From: Allodiplogaster sudhausi
Taxonomy: Eukaryota; Nematoda; Chromadorea; Rhabditida; Diplogasteridae
Direction of reading: 5' to 3'
Assembly (NCBI GenBank): GCA_945643635.1
Contig: CALZFC010000066.1
Coordinates: 947,501-1,011,500, forward strand
DNA: 64,000 nt
Part shown: one piece after another, positions 14,632 to 25,649 of the stretch
Numbering within the stretch: position 1 is the first letter of the stretch
How the letters are laid out: every line of letters begins with the position of its first letter
Program-made: the position numbers and the translations under genes
Notes under the pieces: generated by a model
Databases searched by the model: none
Told to the model about the DNA's origin: nothing
The model's input: only the letters and a program-made list of their open reading frames with translations

Positions 14632-17220
14632 ATCATCCCGCCCTGTTCATTCTCCGCCAAGATCGCAGTTGTCTCCTCGAACCTTGGCCTGAGCCACGCT
14701 GCCTTCGCTGGAGCCATCGCGGACTCCCTTGTGGATGCCGGTCACATTGTGGTGAGCAGTTCTTTTCTGATCTTCTTCCATTCTCTTTCCGCTTTTCTTC
14801 TTTCTCCCGCATTCCAGCATTTCTTCACAATTGACGTGGATGAAAGTGCGCGAGGAGTAAATGCGAGTGCGAAGGCACAGAAGACCGTCTTCATTCCTAG
14901 GTTCCCTCTCTATCATCTTCATAGGCCGAGCAGATAAATTAAGTGAAGAGCGAAACATAGCGAACGACATGCTCTTCCGCATGGATCCCTTCCACTTCCT
15001 CTCTCTCGAACTTTTCCTTCCGTCTTGCTTAACATCACACTTTTGTTCCAGCAGTCATGTAATGGTCAGTTTTCTTGACATCAATTTGAATATCTGGGAA
15101 AGACTTGGCCTTCCGACGTCCTTGCATCTCGTGAACTCCTCGAAGCACGTCGATCTGAGAATTATGACATCGGCATCTCCGAGGTGTGCTGTTGCTTGAG
15201 AAGCGATGCTTCCACTTCCTAGTATCCTTCTTTCCGGCCTATGGCTTCCACGGCTTCGCTGTCCTTCACATCCTCGGAGTCCGCGAGTTCCTCCTGGCAT
15301 CAGCCATTCCACTGCGGCCAGCCCATGCTGCCATGTTCAACATTCCTCAGCCGGCCAGCTATGTAACCAGTGAGAAGATCATTACAATGAGTTCGTCTCC
15401 ATCATGGAATTATGATGACTCTCAGGTTCCCTCGATGGTCCTGATTCCCTGGAGGCTCCCTACCTCAGTTATCCTCGACGAGCCTATAATCTCCTGAAGC
15501 TTGGGCTCAACTTCTGGTTCAATCGCCGGCTCGCTGATCTTCATGTCGTACAATTCTATTCCGCATTCGTTATTTCTCTGGTTCCATCCAGTTTTCTTGA
15601 GACTTCAATATTCCGCTCGGTTTACGAAGACATGCCTAACTTGTTCGAAGTGTTTCGCTCTTCCGCCTTCATTCTGGTGAACACTCCCTCTCTTCTCGAA
15701 CTCCCTCATCCAAGCAGCCCGAGGGTAGCTATGCTATTTATTTTGTAGCATTCCATCAATTTTTTGCACAGATGTATGTACATACATGTCGAAATTAGTA
15801 TGGGTAATTTTACCACGTATTTATGTGAATGCCGAATTCGTAAATATGTGAACAGACCTGCAATAAAAGTGAATATGAAGTCAGAAAACTTTTGAATAAA
15901 TATTCTGTGAATATGAAGTCAGAAAACTTTTGAATAATTCTATCTATGTATATTGTAGGTGATTCACATTGGTGGTTTGTAGATTCCACATCTGATTACG
16001 CCAATATCACAGGTTACTTACATATATTGGTGAAATATAGAAGCCTAATTAACATATTTTTAGGAGATCGAGAATATCGTCAACCATTCCAGCCGGGTTG
16101 TCGTTGTTGCGTTCGGGACCGTGGCTCGCAATATTTTCACTCAAAACAAAGAACGTTTGCAGCTTTTCGTGTCTGTCAACTTTCTATTGAGGAAGACGGT
16201 CATTTTCTACGCTAAAATAATATTCCAGGAACGCGTTTAGCCGATTTCCCACCTACTCGTTCATATGGAAGCTGGAGGAAATGGAAGAAAATAGTTGGAT
16301 TACGAGAAATCATTCCAATATTCACACCTTCAAGTGGTTGCCACAGAATATGCTTCTCAGTCAGTATTCCTTATATAACGATTATGATAAATTGATTGAG
16401 ATCATGAAAAGACAAGAGCTTTCGGATCCCACATGGGTCTCAACAGTATGCTGGAAGCTGTTGCCGCGGCGGTGCCAATGGTCGCCTTACTCTTAGAGAG
16501 ATTTATTTATATATGCAACGCGTAAATATATATATTAAGGTCGCTATTCCACTCTTCTTCGATCAATTCTACAACGCAAACGTTGCCAGGAGAAAAGGTG
16601 TCGCGACAATACTTGACAAGGTTGGTCCGTTCCATTCTCGGCCGTCTGCTTATGAAATTCGAAAAAATAAAATCTATTCAAATTTCAAGTTACATACATA
16701 GGTATATTAAACATAGGGATCTTCCTTTATTTTAGCGATACATATCGGAAGAGTCCCTGGCTGATGCGTTGCATCTTCTTGATAAACGGTCCTCCTCTTC
16801 TCTCTCATTCCTCTCTCTTTAATTAGACAGTACTCAGATATTCAGAGAATGCCCGTGAGTTGAAAGCTAAGCTTCTTCACTTCCCGCAGAATGTCCCTGC
16901 TCAGCTGGCTGCTCAGGTTGAATATCTCGCCAGGTTAGGGAAATCTTAATTTTATGATTTCTCTCATAAAATTAAGATTCAGCTCCCCGCATGGCGGCAG
17001 CTTCGATCTTCCAGATGAATCTTCTCTCTCTCTTGACATCTTCCTCCCACTCTTCACTGCAACTTTGACTGCGATTGCGGTTTCTGTTCTTCTTTCTTCC
17101 ATGACTCTCTCTCTCTCCCTCTCTATTTTTTCTTTCTTTCTCTATGTATCTTGTTCCGCCCTTTGCTATCTTCTCTCTACTCGTCCTGTTATACTCCTTT
17201 CAAATCATGTCTTCTTGTAG
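14632..17220 (+). CDS. UDP-glucuronosyltransferase family, with apparent coding breaks
   Basis: UGTs move glucuronic acid or another sugar from a UDP-sugar to small lipophilic acceptors and sit in the ER membrane. Segments match the family in order: AKIAVVSSNLGLSHAAFAGA (14632-14751), HFFTIDVDES (14819-14901), SENYDIGISE (to about 15180), AYGFHGFAVLHILG, the NTPSLLELPHPSSPR segment (to about 15735), VIHIGGL (15959-15979), RVVVVAFGTVARNIF, FIWKLEE, the signature region FKWLPQN / HEKTRAFGSHMGLNSMLEAV / IPLFFDQFYNANVARRKG, then YISEESLADALHLLDK, ENARELKAKL, and a hydrophobic C-terminal membrane anchor ending at TAG 17218-17220. The catalytic-type signature is complete. However, TAG 15980-15982 stands in frame between VIHIGGL and IPHLITPISQ, and the junction near 16790-16830 lacks a donor in the right phase. 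The first exon with start and signal peptide was not found. It is either a recent pseudogene or has unusual splicing. Confidence 0.85.
16934..16982 (+). other. 49-nt intron that is a near-perfect hairpin
   Basis: This intron of the UGT gene (GT at 16934, AG at 16981-16982) contains a perfect 16-bp stem. AATCTTAATTTTATGA (16942-16957) pairs with 16964-16979, leaving a 6-nt loop. Nearly the whole intron folds, bringing donor and acceptor together. Confidence 0.8.
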
Positions 17221-17797
17221 CTTAGGAAATTGTTCATCGTCAGAATTTTCGTATTCTTTGACTCTTTGACCCATGGACTCAAGAATGGGGTGTAATTGTG
17301 AGGTGAGCTGTGCTGTTCTCCTTCTCTGGTTGCTCCCGTCCGCCGCGGAGGTTAATCTCCATCTCGTTCGAGTCTCCCTCTCTGTTGACGCAAGTGGCGT
17401 GTCTCGCGTAGCCGAAATGATCATTTAAGGTTGCACACATACATATTTCTAATGTCTGGTTAGATATTCCAGAATTGTTCTTCTTGCAGAATTTCCGTAT
17501 TGTCTGCCTTTTCTCCGCTTACAGATCATCTTTGCCTGAACGATGTGGAGCCTAATTCCTGTTCTGCGGACCCTGAAGACTTGCCGCAACCATCAACTGC
17601 TTCACAAAACAAAGCTTTTGCAGCGTAGTCTTTGTGATACATATATGTATGTTACAATTTTGTAACATGGAAGTTTATTTTGGAGTGAATGGTTTCAGAT
17701 ATGTACAGACAAGTGATCTATGGTTAGTTATGAAGTAGTGGCAGTATTTAATAGAAAATGAGATGAGAAAAGAGCCTGAAATGTGTGAATAGGAAGG
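17221..17797. other. intergenic between convergent UGT and DUF148 genes
   Basis: Mostly AT-rich, with a hairpin-like ACATATATGTATGTTACA stretch near 17640. A 75-codon minus-strand frame (17200-17424) overlaps the end of the UGT gene. I could not connect it to other exons and treat it as chance. Confidence 0.4.
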
Positions 17798-18369
17798 TTA
17801 GATGAAGAACATTTGCTGGAGCTCGGCCTTGACCGCCTCGGGAGCCGAGGAAAGAAGAGTCGTGACTTTCGACTGCGTTTCATCCAATGTCAGGCTGTCA
17901 TCATCGTGCAGAGACTACAAGAGCGAATGAAGAAAGTTCATTATCTATTCTATGTACATATGTACCGTATACCTGAATGTGGTCAAAGAGAGCGCGCGCC
18001 GGCGCACTGAGACGCTCAGCAGACTCTCGCAATTGCACACGAGCCTGTGCAATCTGCGCGTCGTGCTCTGCCCGTTGTCGGTGGAAGGCTTCCTGTAACA
18101 TATTCAGAGAAACTTAAGAGGTGCCTCTTTAATCTACATTTTATTTTTTTTTAATAAAAAAAAAATTGCCTCAATAGAAGGAATTTGCCTAGACGCCCAC
18201 TCGACATACGCATCGCGTAGCTTTTTCTTGCTTAGGGAACGATCAAGCGACACTCTCGCATACGACAGACGGGCCTCTTCACTTGCACCCTGTAGAAGAT
18301 GGCGAGAGAGGACAGAGAAAGAGTTACAGAGAGAGAGCGATAGAGTGGGAGAGAAGTAGGCGAGAGGGC

Positions 18370-18420
<51 letters not shown>

Positions 18421-19060
18421 TGAGAGAGCGAAATAATATGTCATAAAGCAAAGGGAAAGAAAAAAAGAAGGGCTTATCAGACCACAAGAAAGGCAGGAGG
18501 AAGAGCATTCTTGAGCATGGCTTCCTCATCCTTTGTAGGAGGAGGGACAAGAGGTGTTGGTGGAGGAGGGGGAGGGGCTGGCAGAGGAGTAGTCAGAAAC
18601 GGCTCCGCTCCCTTCACCCGTTCCACTTAAACGTTTTGTGCGCTAAGAAAAATGTAATTGTAAAAATCTTTGAAGAAACCTTTGGAAAGAGGGTTGACAT
18701 CGCCATTCCTTGCCGTCTCATCAACAATCTCAAATGCTACCTCCTTCTCTTTTAGTGGATCCTCCTAAACATTCTTCTCCATGTTCAGATTTAGAGAAGC
18801 AGAAAGATGAAACCGTTGAAGTTGGAAGGATGGGAGGGGCAGTCGTGGGAGATTCCGGCGTCCGTGTTCGATGGCGCGTCAAAGTCTTTCGGACACCCCC
18901 TCAAAACAGAAACAAAATGGAATTAAGATAACGAAATAGAATGAAAGGACTTCCTGACCAATGCGAACGAAACCAGCGGCGTATGGAGAGATTTCTCCTC
19001 CCGCAGGACGCACACCAAACACGTCTAAGGCAACCTCATTTACAATACAAGATCAATTTA
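17798..19060 (-). CDS. SXP/RAL-2 (DUF148) domain protein, N-terminus unresolved
   Basis: The last exons read HDAQIAQARVQLRESAERLSAPARALFDHIQ, then SLHDDDSLTLDETQSKVTTLL...PEAVKAELQQMFFI and a stop at 17798-17800. The pattern (L-S-x-P-A-x-x-L-F/Y-x-x-I, an acidic loop, S/L-T-x-x-E, then P-E-A/V-x-x-E-L) is that of the nematode SXP/RAL-2 family (Pfam DUF148). Those are small secreted helical proteins known as parasite antigens; binding of cations is reported for some. Upstream exons give SYARVSLDRSLSKKKLRDAYVEWA, a proline run (PLPAPPPPPPTPLVPPP), a segment KEKEVAFEIVDETARNGDVNPLSK and, about 18965-19060, VNEVALDVFGVRPAGGEISPYAAGF. The start and signal peptide were not found. A (CT)n tract on the coding strand fills the intron at about 18310-18440. 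The proline-rich extension is longer than a typical family member. Confidence 0.6.
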
Positions 19061-20449
19061 CTATGCCCATCGCTAACCATTTACAAAAGAAGAACAAAGT
19101 GGGAGAGAAGCGGAGAGTGTAATGAGAAGGGAAAAGAGGGGGGCCATGCTGGGTGCAGAGAGAAAGCTTCTCCCTGGATTCCTGCCTCGGCTCCCTTTTA
19201 GCCCCCTCCACCAGATCTGCTTACCCAGCTGATCAGCTCACCCACAACGTCTGCCCGGTATCTCCATTGTCATCCCTCCCATGTTCAACCTGGACGTCTT
19301 CATACGTCATTCTATACGAAATTGCTCGCCCAAATCCACGATATCAATGCATGGGCCCAGATAGTGTACGTGAATAGCCTCAAAAGATAAAACGAAACAA
19401 CTTTATTGGATTAAGAATGGTTCGGTTTAGAGCATAGAACTGAGAAAGCAAGAAGGCATTTCCATTCGGGGAATCGTCTAAAGAGCGGAAGCCTGCGTCG
19501 AGGAAGAAGCATAGAGGAAGAAATCGAGCAACCAAGGAAGTGAACTTACAAAGGGGAATCTCATAACTTGACCTGCAAATTCATGTTCATAAAACAAGGA
19601 AAGTTTAGTTTTGGATATGAAGGACCTCGATAGTGTAAGTGTATCAGACAGGGATTCAGAAAACCATAGGCAACTTAAACAACTTAAATGACGGAGAAAA
19701 CAAGGTGACATCATTAACCTCCGCTGGAATTAGACATTGATGGTTTGTAGGGATTCAAAATAAAAAGAGTGTGATTGAATACGAAATCTAAGAACAGTGC
19801 CGATGGAATGCTTTAAAGGATCTGAGAAACCGCGGGATAATTGGTCAGTATCAATCTAAGCAAGCTGCGATAATTGAACAGATTGGTATGGTTCGTTGCT
19901 GTCAGGGATAAAGAAGCAACAAGCAAACAAGAACTAATCGACTTAACCGGTAGCAATGGATTGCAATCTGGCTATTTCTTTCTCTGTATTTGCTGGATAC
20001 AAGCTAATATATGTATGCTACTTGGCTAATACTATACAATTTCTATATACTTAAACATAATGAGTATTAGCCTTAAGGGAGCGGATTACAATGAAAAAAA
20101 AACAAATAACGACAAATGTAGAGAAATACGATGATCACTACAAGTGAAGGGGCAGAAGAGCGGGCAGGTCAGCTTCCTTCTAATGAAACACATTTCGAAT
20201 CTCAAGCAGCAAGAAGCTCATTCGAGGAGAACTCCGAACAGATGAGGACCGTAGAGATAGGCAGACGCTGTCTATCTACTGCTTGAGCAATGGAGAAGCA
20301 CGGGAAGGGGGCAGCCAGGGCCTCGCTCTATTCTATTATAGCCATTCGACAATCAACTCAGAATAACTTATCATAGGCATCACAATAAGCCATCACCAAT
20401 GAATGTCAGGAAAAGGGATAAATCACTAGAACGATGAAAATATGTTCCC
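19061..20449. other. region without a supported gene
   Basis: I found no domain and no convincing exon chain on either strand. Part may be the 5' end of the DUF148 gene (for example a possible exon near 19220-19240 on the minus strand). The part next to 20450 may be the 3' UTR of the OTUD7 gene. Confidence 0.35.
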
Positions 20450-21283
20450 CTAGTGGGCAAGAAGAGTGGCTACAGTACGATTCGGAGATGAGCTGCTATT
20501 TGAGGGATTCGATGCAGCGCTGAAGTGGGAGGGGGAATTCGAGTGCAGTGCGATTACGGTAGAGTGAGGGGGAATAATGGTGGTGGCAGGGAGGGTGGGA
20601 TTGTTATCAGCATCGGGGATGTAGTAGTGAGTGACTCCGTTGGCATCCGCCACAGCAGTGAGAGGCTGCGAGGTGCACGTCGCCCCTCTGCCAGAGATCA
20701 CATCCAACACAATCGCGTGGCCGTCCATGGGAGACGACTGCCAATTCTGTCCAATGACAATCTTTCAAAAAGAGAAATATGGATTGCAGTGCTCTCAAAA
20801 TGGAAATATATAAGGAATTTTGCATTTCATTTTTACTTTTTTTTCCAAAAAAAGCTAATCAGTTTTATGATGAAAGATAATAAAGCGGAAAAAAGAAAGA
20901 AAGAAAATACCGAATGAGTTCCACTGGCACTGCGTGCATGGCCGGAGGGACTTCTCTCAGATCGAGCAGAAGAGAGAGACGGCATGGTGGAGGACATCGA
21001 GGGGGTTTGGAAGGTGGAAGAAGAGGAAGAAGAAGAGGGAGCGGCCGAAGGACAGCCATGCGTGATGATACGGCGCATTGCATTGCGGTTAGAGCTGCCA
21101 TCCGAGGAGAAGGAGGTCAGAAGGGCCTTCTGCCGCTCGAAGCAGGGCGAGCAGAAAAAGTTCGTGGCTTGCGAGGCGGGCTGAACTCATTGCTCTTGGC
21201 GTACAATACTATGCAGAGAGGAGAGAGAGATAGAGAGAGAGAGAGAAGGAGAGATAGAGATAGATAGAGAGAGAGAGGGAGAG

Positions 21284-21314
<31 letters not shown>

Positions 21315-24189
21315 GAGTTACTACATACTGGATCCCAAATCCCTGTTCAAGTAAGGATTTCTGCTCTCCTATTTACATTTTAGATTGAGCTGATTGTGAG
21401 TGACTTGATGCAAGACTCACGATTCAGTGAACAGAAAATAAAGACTCGATGAAAGAACAGATCTGACCTCAGTGCAATGGCGATTGATGCAAGTGCTCAA
21501 GAGGGAGGAAGCAGAGAACGACCGTCCCAGACGAGTCTTGCCATTGCTTCTCTTCAAAGGGAAGGAGTACCTTCCACAATGCAGTCATAGACAACTCTCT
21601 CACGACAAACCCCTTTCGAGTTGTGAAATCGCTCCTGGGCAACCTTGATGTAGTCCTTGGCCATCTTCTCCATGTATTCGTGTGAAATGGCATTGAGCCG
21701 AGCAGCCAAGAAGCAGTTGGTCCGGGACAACGCTTCCAGGCACGCCTGAACAGGTTCAGACTGAGGAGACGGCTAGTCATAAGAAGAAGAGGACATCTAA
21801 CCTTAGCATCTAGCGCGTTCTCCTTCTGCTTTGAGCTGGTCAGTCGCAGAGTGCGGCGAACCTAAAGCACACTCCATTTTCATTGCGATCACAAATTCTT
21901 ATTTGACAGTTCTTTAAAACAAACAACAAAAAATTAAAAAAAGATAATAATAATAATAATAATACAAAGAGAGAATAAAGAAAAGCAAATATTGCATGCC
22001 TGCTGAGTGATCTCGTTGAGAATGCGCTTCTTCTCGTGATGTCCAGAAGAGGAGGGAGGAGTGACGCCGGAGGAGGCGAGGGTGAGACTCTTAGTGGAGG
22101 GACTAGAGATGGGAGAGGAAGGGGCCACCGGCTGAGCTCCGCTGTCTCTGCGGATCGGAGTGGTACGGCGGACACTTCCGCGACGCACGTCAATACGGAT
22201 CTAAGGCCATTCAACAACTGAGATGGCAAAGAATGAAAGGCAAGAATGGAAAGGAAGCGGGGATACCAACCAGATCCATGTACTCGCTCATGCAGGCCAG
22301 GCAGTCCGCATCACGCGGTTCCAGTTGAGCCGCCATCCGGTTGTCATCTTCATCCTTCCACCTCAAACAATATTATACAACACTCAAATTATCTATCTCA
22401 AAATTGCACTCCATAAAACTGATGGGGCATTTAACTATAATACCAAATGGAACATTAAATTGCTATGCCAAATGGGACATTGAATTTTATCCCAAATCCC
22501 AACCAAGTGAAGTCGGGTCCAGGGTCGACGGCAAAGTGAAGAGGCAGCAAATTCCTGTTCACGTCCGTCACGGGAATGATCTCTGCCAAATATTCTACCA
22601 TCAAATTAAAGAAAATAAATTACATAAGCTACAATTAATCATAAAATAAAAACAAAAAAGAAAAAAAAACTGACGCTGCAGACTGCTTTGATCTCTCATG
22701 CTTACGAGGGGGGAGAAGTGGGCACTGTCGTAGCAGAGAACCAGTGGAGACCTACTCATTACTGTTTATTTCACGCACCCTAAAATCATTCTCCAACCGA
22801 TGGCACTGCTCCGGAGGACACTCCAATGGCAAGTAAACTCCGCCGAATCCAATGGGAGACAGCTCCTCGCCCGAAGCATTCCGGAGTACCGTATCCGAGA
22901 CAACGACTATCGGTCGCTTCAGGACGTGCGCCAGGGCAAAGACATGAATGGCCTCGAGGCCCTCATAGATTTGATCGGAAGACGAAGAAGAGGAAGATGC
23001 TTCGTCGCTCTTTCTGCAATTTTATAGGAATATTCCATAGTAAAAACAAATCCTAATGATGCGTCCAGTTAACGTGATATTTATTCTAAAGAATTAAGAG
23101 AAGACAGAAAATAGCTCGCCTCGGAGTGGGGGCAGCGAGGGAAACGACGTTGTTCCACTCAGTGGCCCACTCTTCTTCCGTCAGCCTCAGCCCCGCTGCT
23201 TCATTCGCCTTCGTCTCCGCCCACTTCCATCTCAACAACATCACATTTTACATGCAAAAGAGCGCCAGTCAGTATATTTGACCGAGCAAATCATTTTAAT
23301 AAATAATAATGAATGAATAAATAAAGGAGAAACCGCCTCCACAACGCGTTCCTTCGAGAACCCCTAAGAAGAATCTCGTAAAGAGCATTCCTCAGCATGA
23401 GCTGGCGATCGTGCAGTCCCCACATTCCTGGAAGGAGAGATTAACAACCCACTCTTGCCATGTACAATCACTGACCGAGAGAAGCAGCGTGGAGGAGGCA
23501 ATTGCCATCTCCGGTCGTGGAGAGGGGCCAGAGGCGCTGACCAATCGTGTGCCACCAGTTCAGATGGCCTGCAAGCATTGCATCTTCAATCTCTTTCCAT
23601 GCAGTCTGATGCAGAGAATAAAACAGTCATTTACGGGAGTTCTCAAGCCGCCGTTGAGTGGGAGTCTCGATGAGATCTCTCTCGAGGAAGGTGCGGAAGT
23701 CAGGAGGGAGTCGTTCTAGATTCGGGAGGTAGAAGGCGAAGCTGGGCAGGCAACCCGCTGTTGCCCCTTCCCCTCGCTCCGCTCCCATCCTCTCTTCTTA
23801 ACATTATTATTATTTTCATAAACTAGAAACCATTAAATAAAAATGAATAATTGAAATTAATTTTTTGTATGAAGCATAAATAAGGAAGCGAGTAACAACT
23901 GCAGAGAGGGACCAACTTGAGAGGCGTTGCTGGTTCTCGATGGTCTTCTCCTTGTTCTGGCTTTCTGCCTCCTCTGCCTCGAGCTGCTCTCTCTTCAAAG
24001 CTGCCGCCGCTTCCCACTCGATATCTGCAAATATGCTAATAAAAATACCTACTTGCATCATGTACGAAATTTTGGACGTTCTTTGCATCACTTCACCATC
24101 AGAAAAGCGAAAGACAAGAGAGGAAAGTGAGAAGGGAAGTCAGCTTATGTTAGAGCAGGCAACAGAGCACATTAGCAATGACTACTGCC

Positions 24190-24233
<44 letters not shown>

Positions 24234-24422
24234 AGATAGAAGAAGGGAGAGAGAGAGAGATCAGCCGAGAAGTCACAGTTGAGGAGAGCGACTGAGAATG
24301 GGATATCTGTTGAGGCACTACAATGACCAAGATGAGAAACAGAGAATGTGAAAAGTAACCGGATCGGAATCGTTGCCACTGAAACCTTACCTTATATGCA
24401 TTGTGCGATAGACCAGAGGGGT

Positions 24423-24465
<43 letters not shown>

Positions 24466-25596
24466 GAGAGAGGGAGAGGGAGAGAGAGAGGGAGAGAGAG
24501 AGAGAAAATGAGAGGAGGGCATTTGGCTTAGTGTGAATAATAACGCAGTAGCCAAGCAGAGCAGGGATAAAAGTGTGAAAGGAATCCAACTCTGATCTGT
24601 GGAGGAGAGATGAGCGAAGTGAACGTGCGAGAAAAAGTAAACGAGCATGCGTCGTCATTAATAACATATTATTGTTATGAGAATAAAGAAATAGTGCATT
24701 ATGGCCCCGTCTCATTGATGATAGGTTACCGGATGCTCTTTCCCCCATACAATATTAGTAGCAGTCACATATAAGCTATGAGTGACGTACTGTGCGTGCA
24801 ATGTAAAGGGGGAGATGAGTTGGAAAGTGAGAGAAGAGAATGGAGAATGAATGTACAGTCATGACTGCCAATGCTGAATCCATTGCGACAGCCCCATTCG
24901 TCTCTTCCCACTCTCCCTCCACGCAATCCATAGCCATCCTCCACCATTCTGGGCACTACTTCCTCACAAACAGTAACACGTGTCAAGACACAAAGAAAGA
25001 AGAAGAAAGGGCAGTAGCGAAGAGATGAGAAAGCGGAAAAGCATAGGGAATCAGATATTGGAGGAGATATAGGGAAGCGGAAGGCTTCAAAACATTGCAA
25101 AAATAGAAGACAGATTTGTTTGCAACCATCTTCTAAATTTTTCTCCCTGCCTGAATGAAATTTTTTAGAGCTCAAAAGGAAATGTCAATATGCCTGGCTG
25201 AAACCATCAGTAGGGTAAGGTGAAAGTAATAACGATACCACACCACAACAAAGAGGAATTCGTACTGATATTTTTTACTAATTAAAAATAACAGGACTAA
25301 GAACGGAAAGAGAAAAAAAACAGAGAAGCCGTGGACAGTTCTGACGACAAAATTCTCCAAAAGAACATGCAAGTCAAAAATTAAAAAAGACAACACTGTA
25401 AAATGTGTCAAAAAAAGAAAGCTGAGTACCAGTAAAACCAGTAATTCTCAGGTATCACTTCAATAGAAAAAATAAGGTCAGAAAGCTCTACTGCCACTGC
25501 GAGAACCAAACGTTTCTCTGCTGTGGTTTATGGCCGCGAAGGACACCATGCAACACAAGCACAACGAGAAAAGAGAAACTGGGGGAGAGAGTAGAG

Positions 25597-25649
<53 letters not shown>

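Noticed and set aside
17200..17424. 75-codon minus-strand frame ending in an acidic ENSDDEQFPKL stretch
   Set aside because: It overlaps the end of the UGT gene in antisense and could not be joined to other exons.
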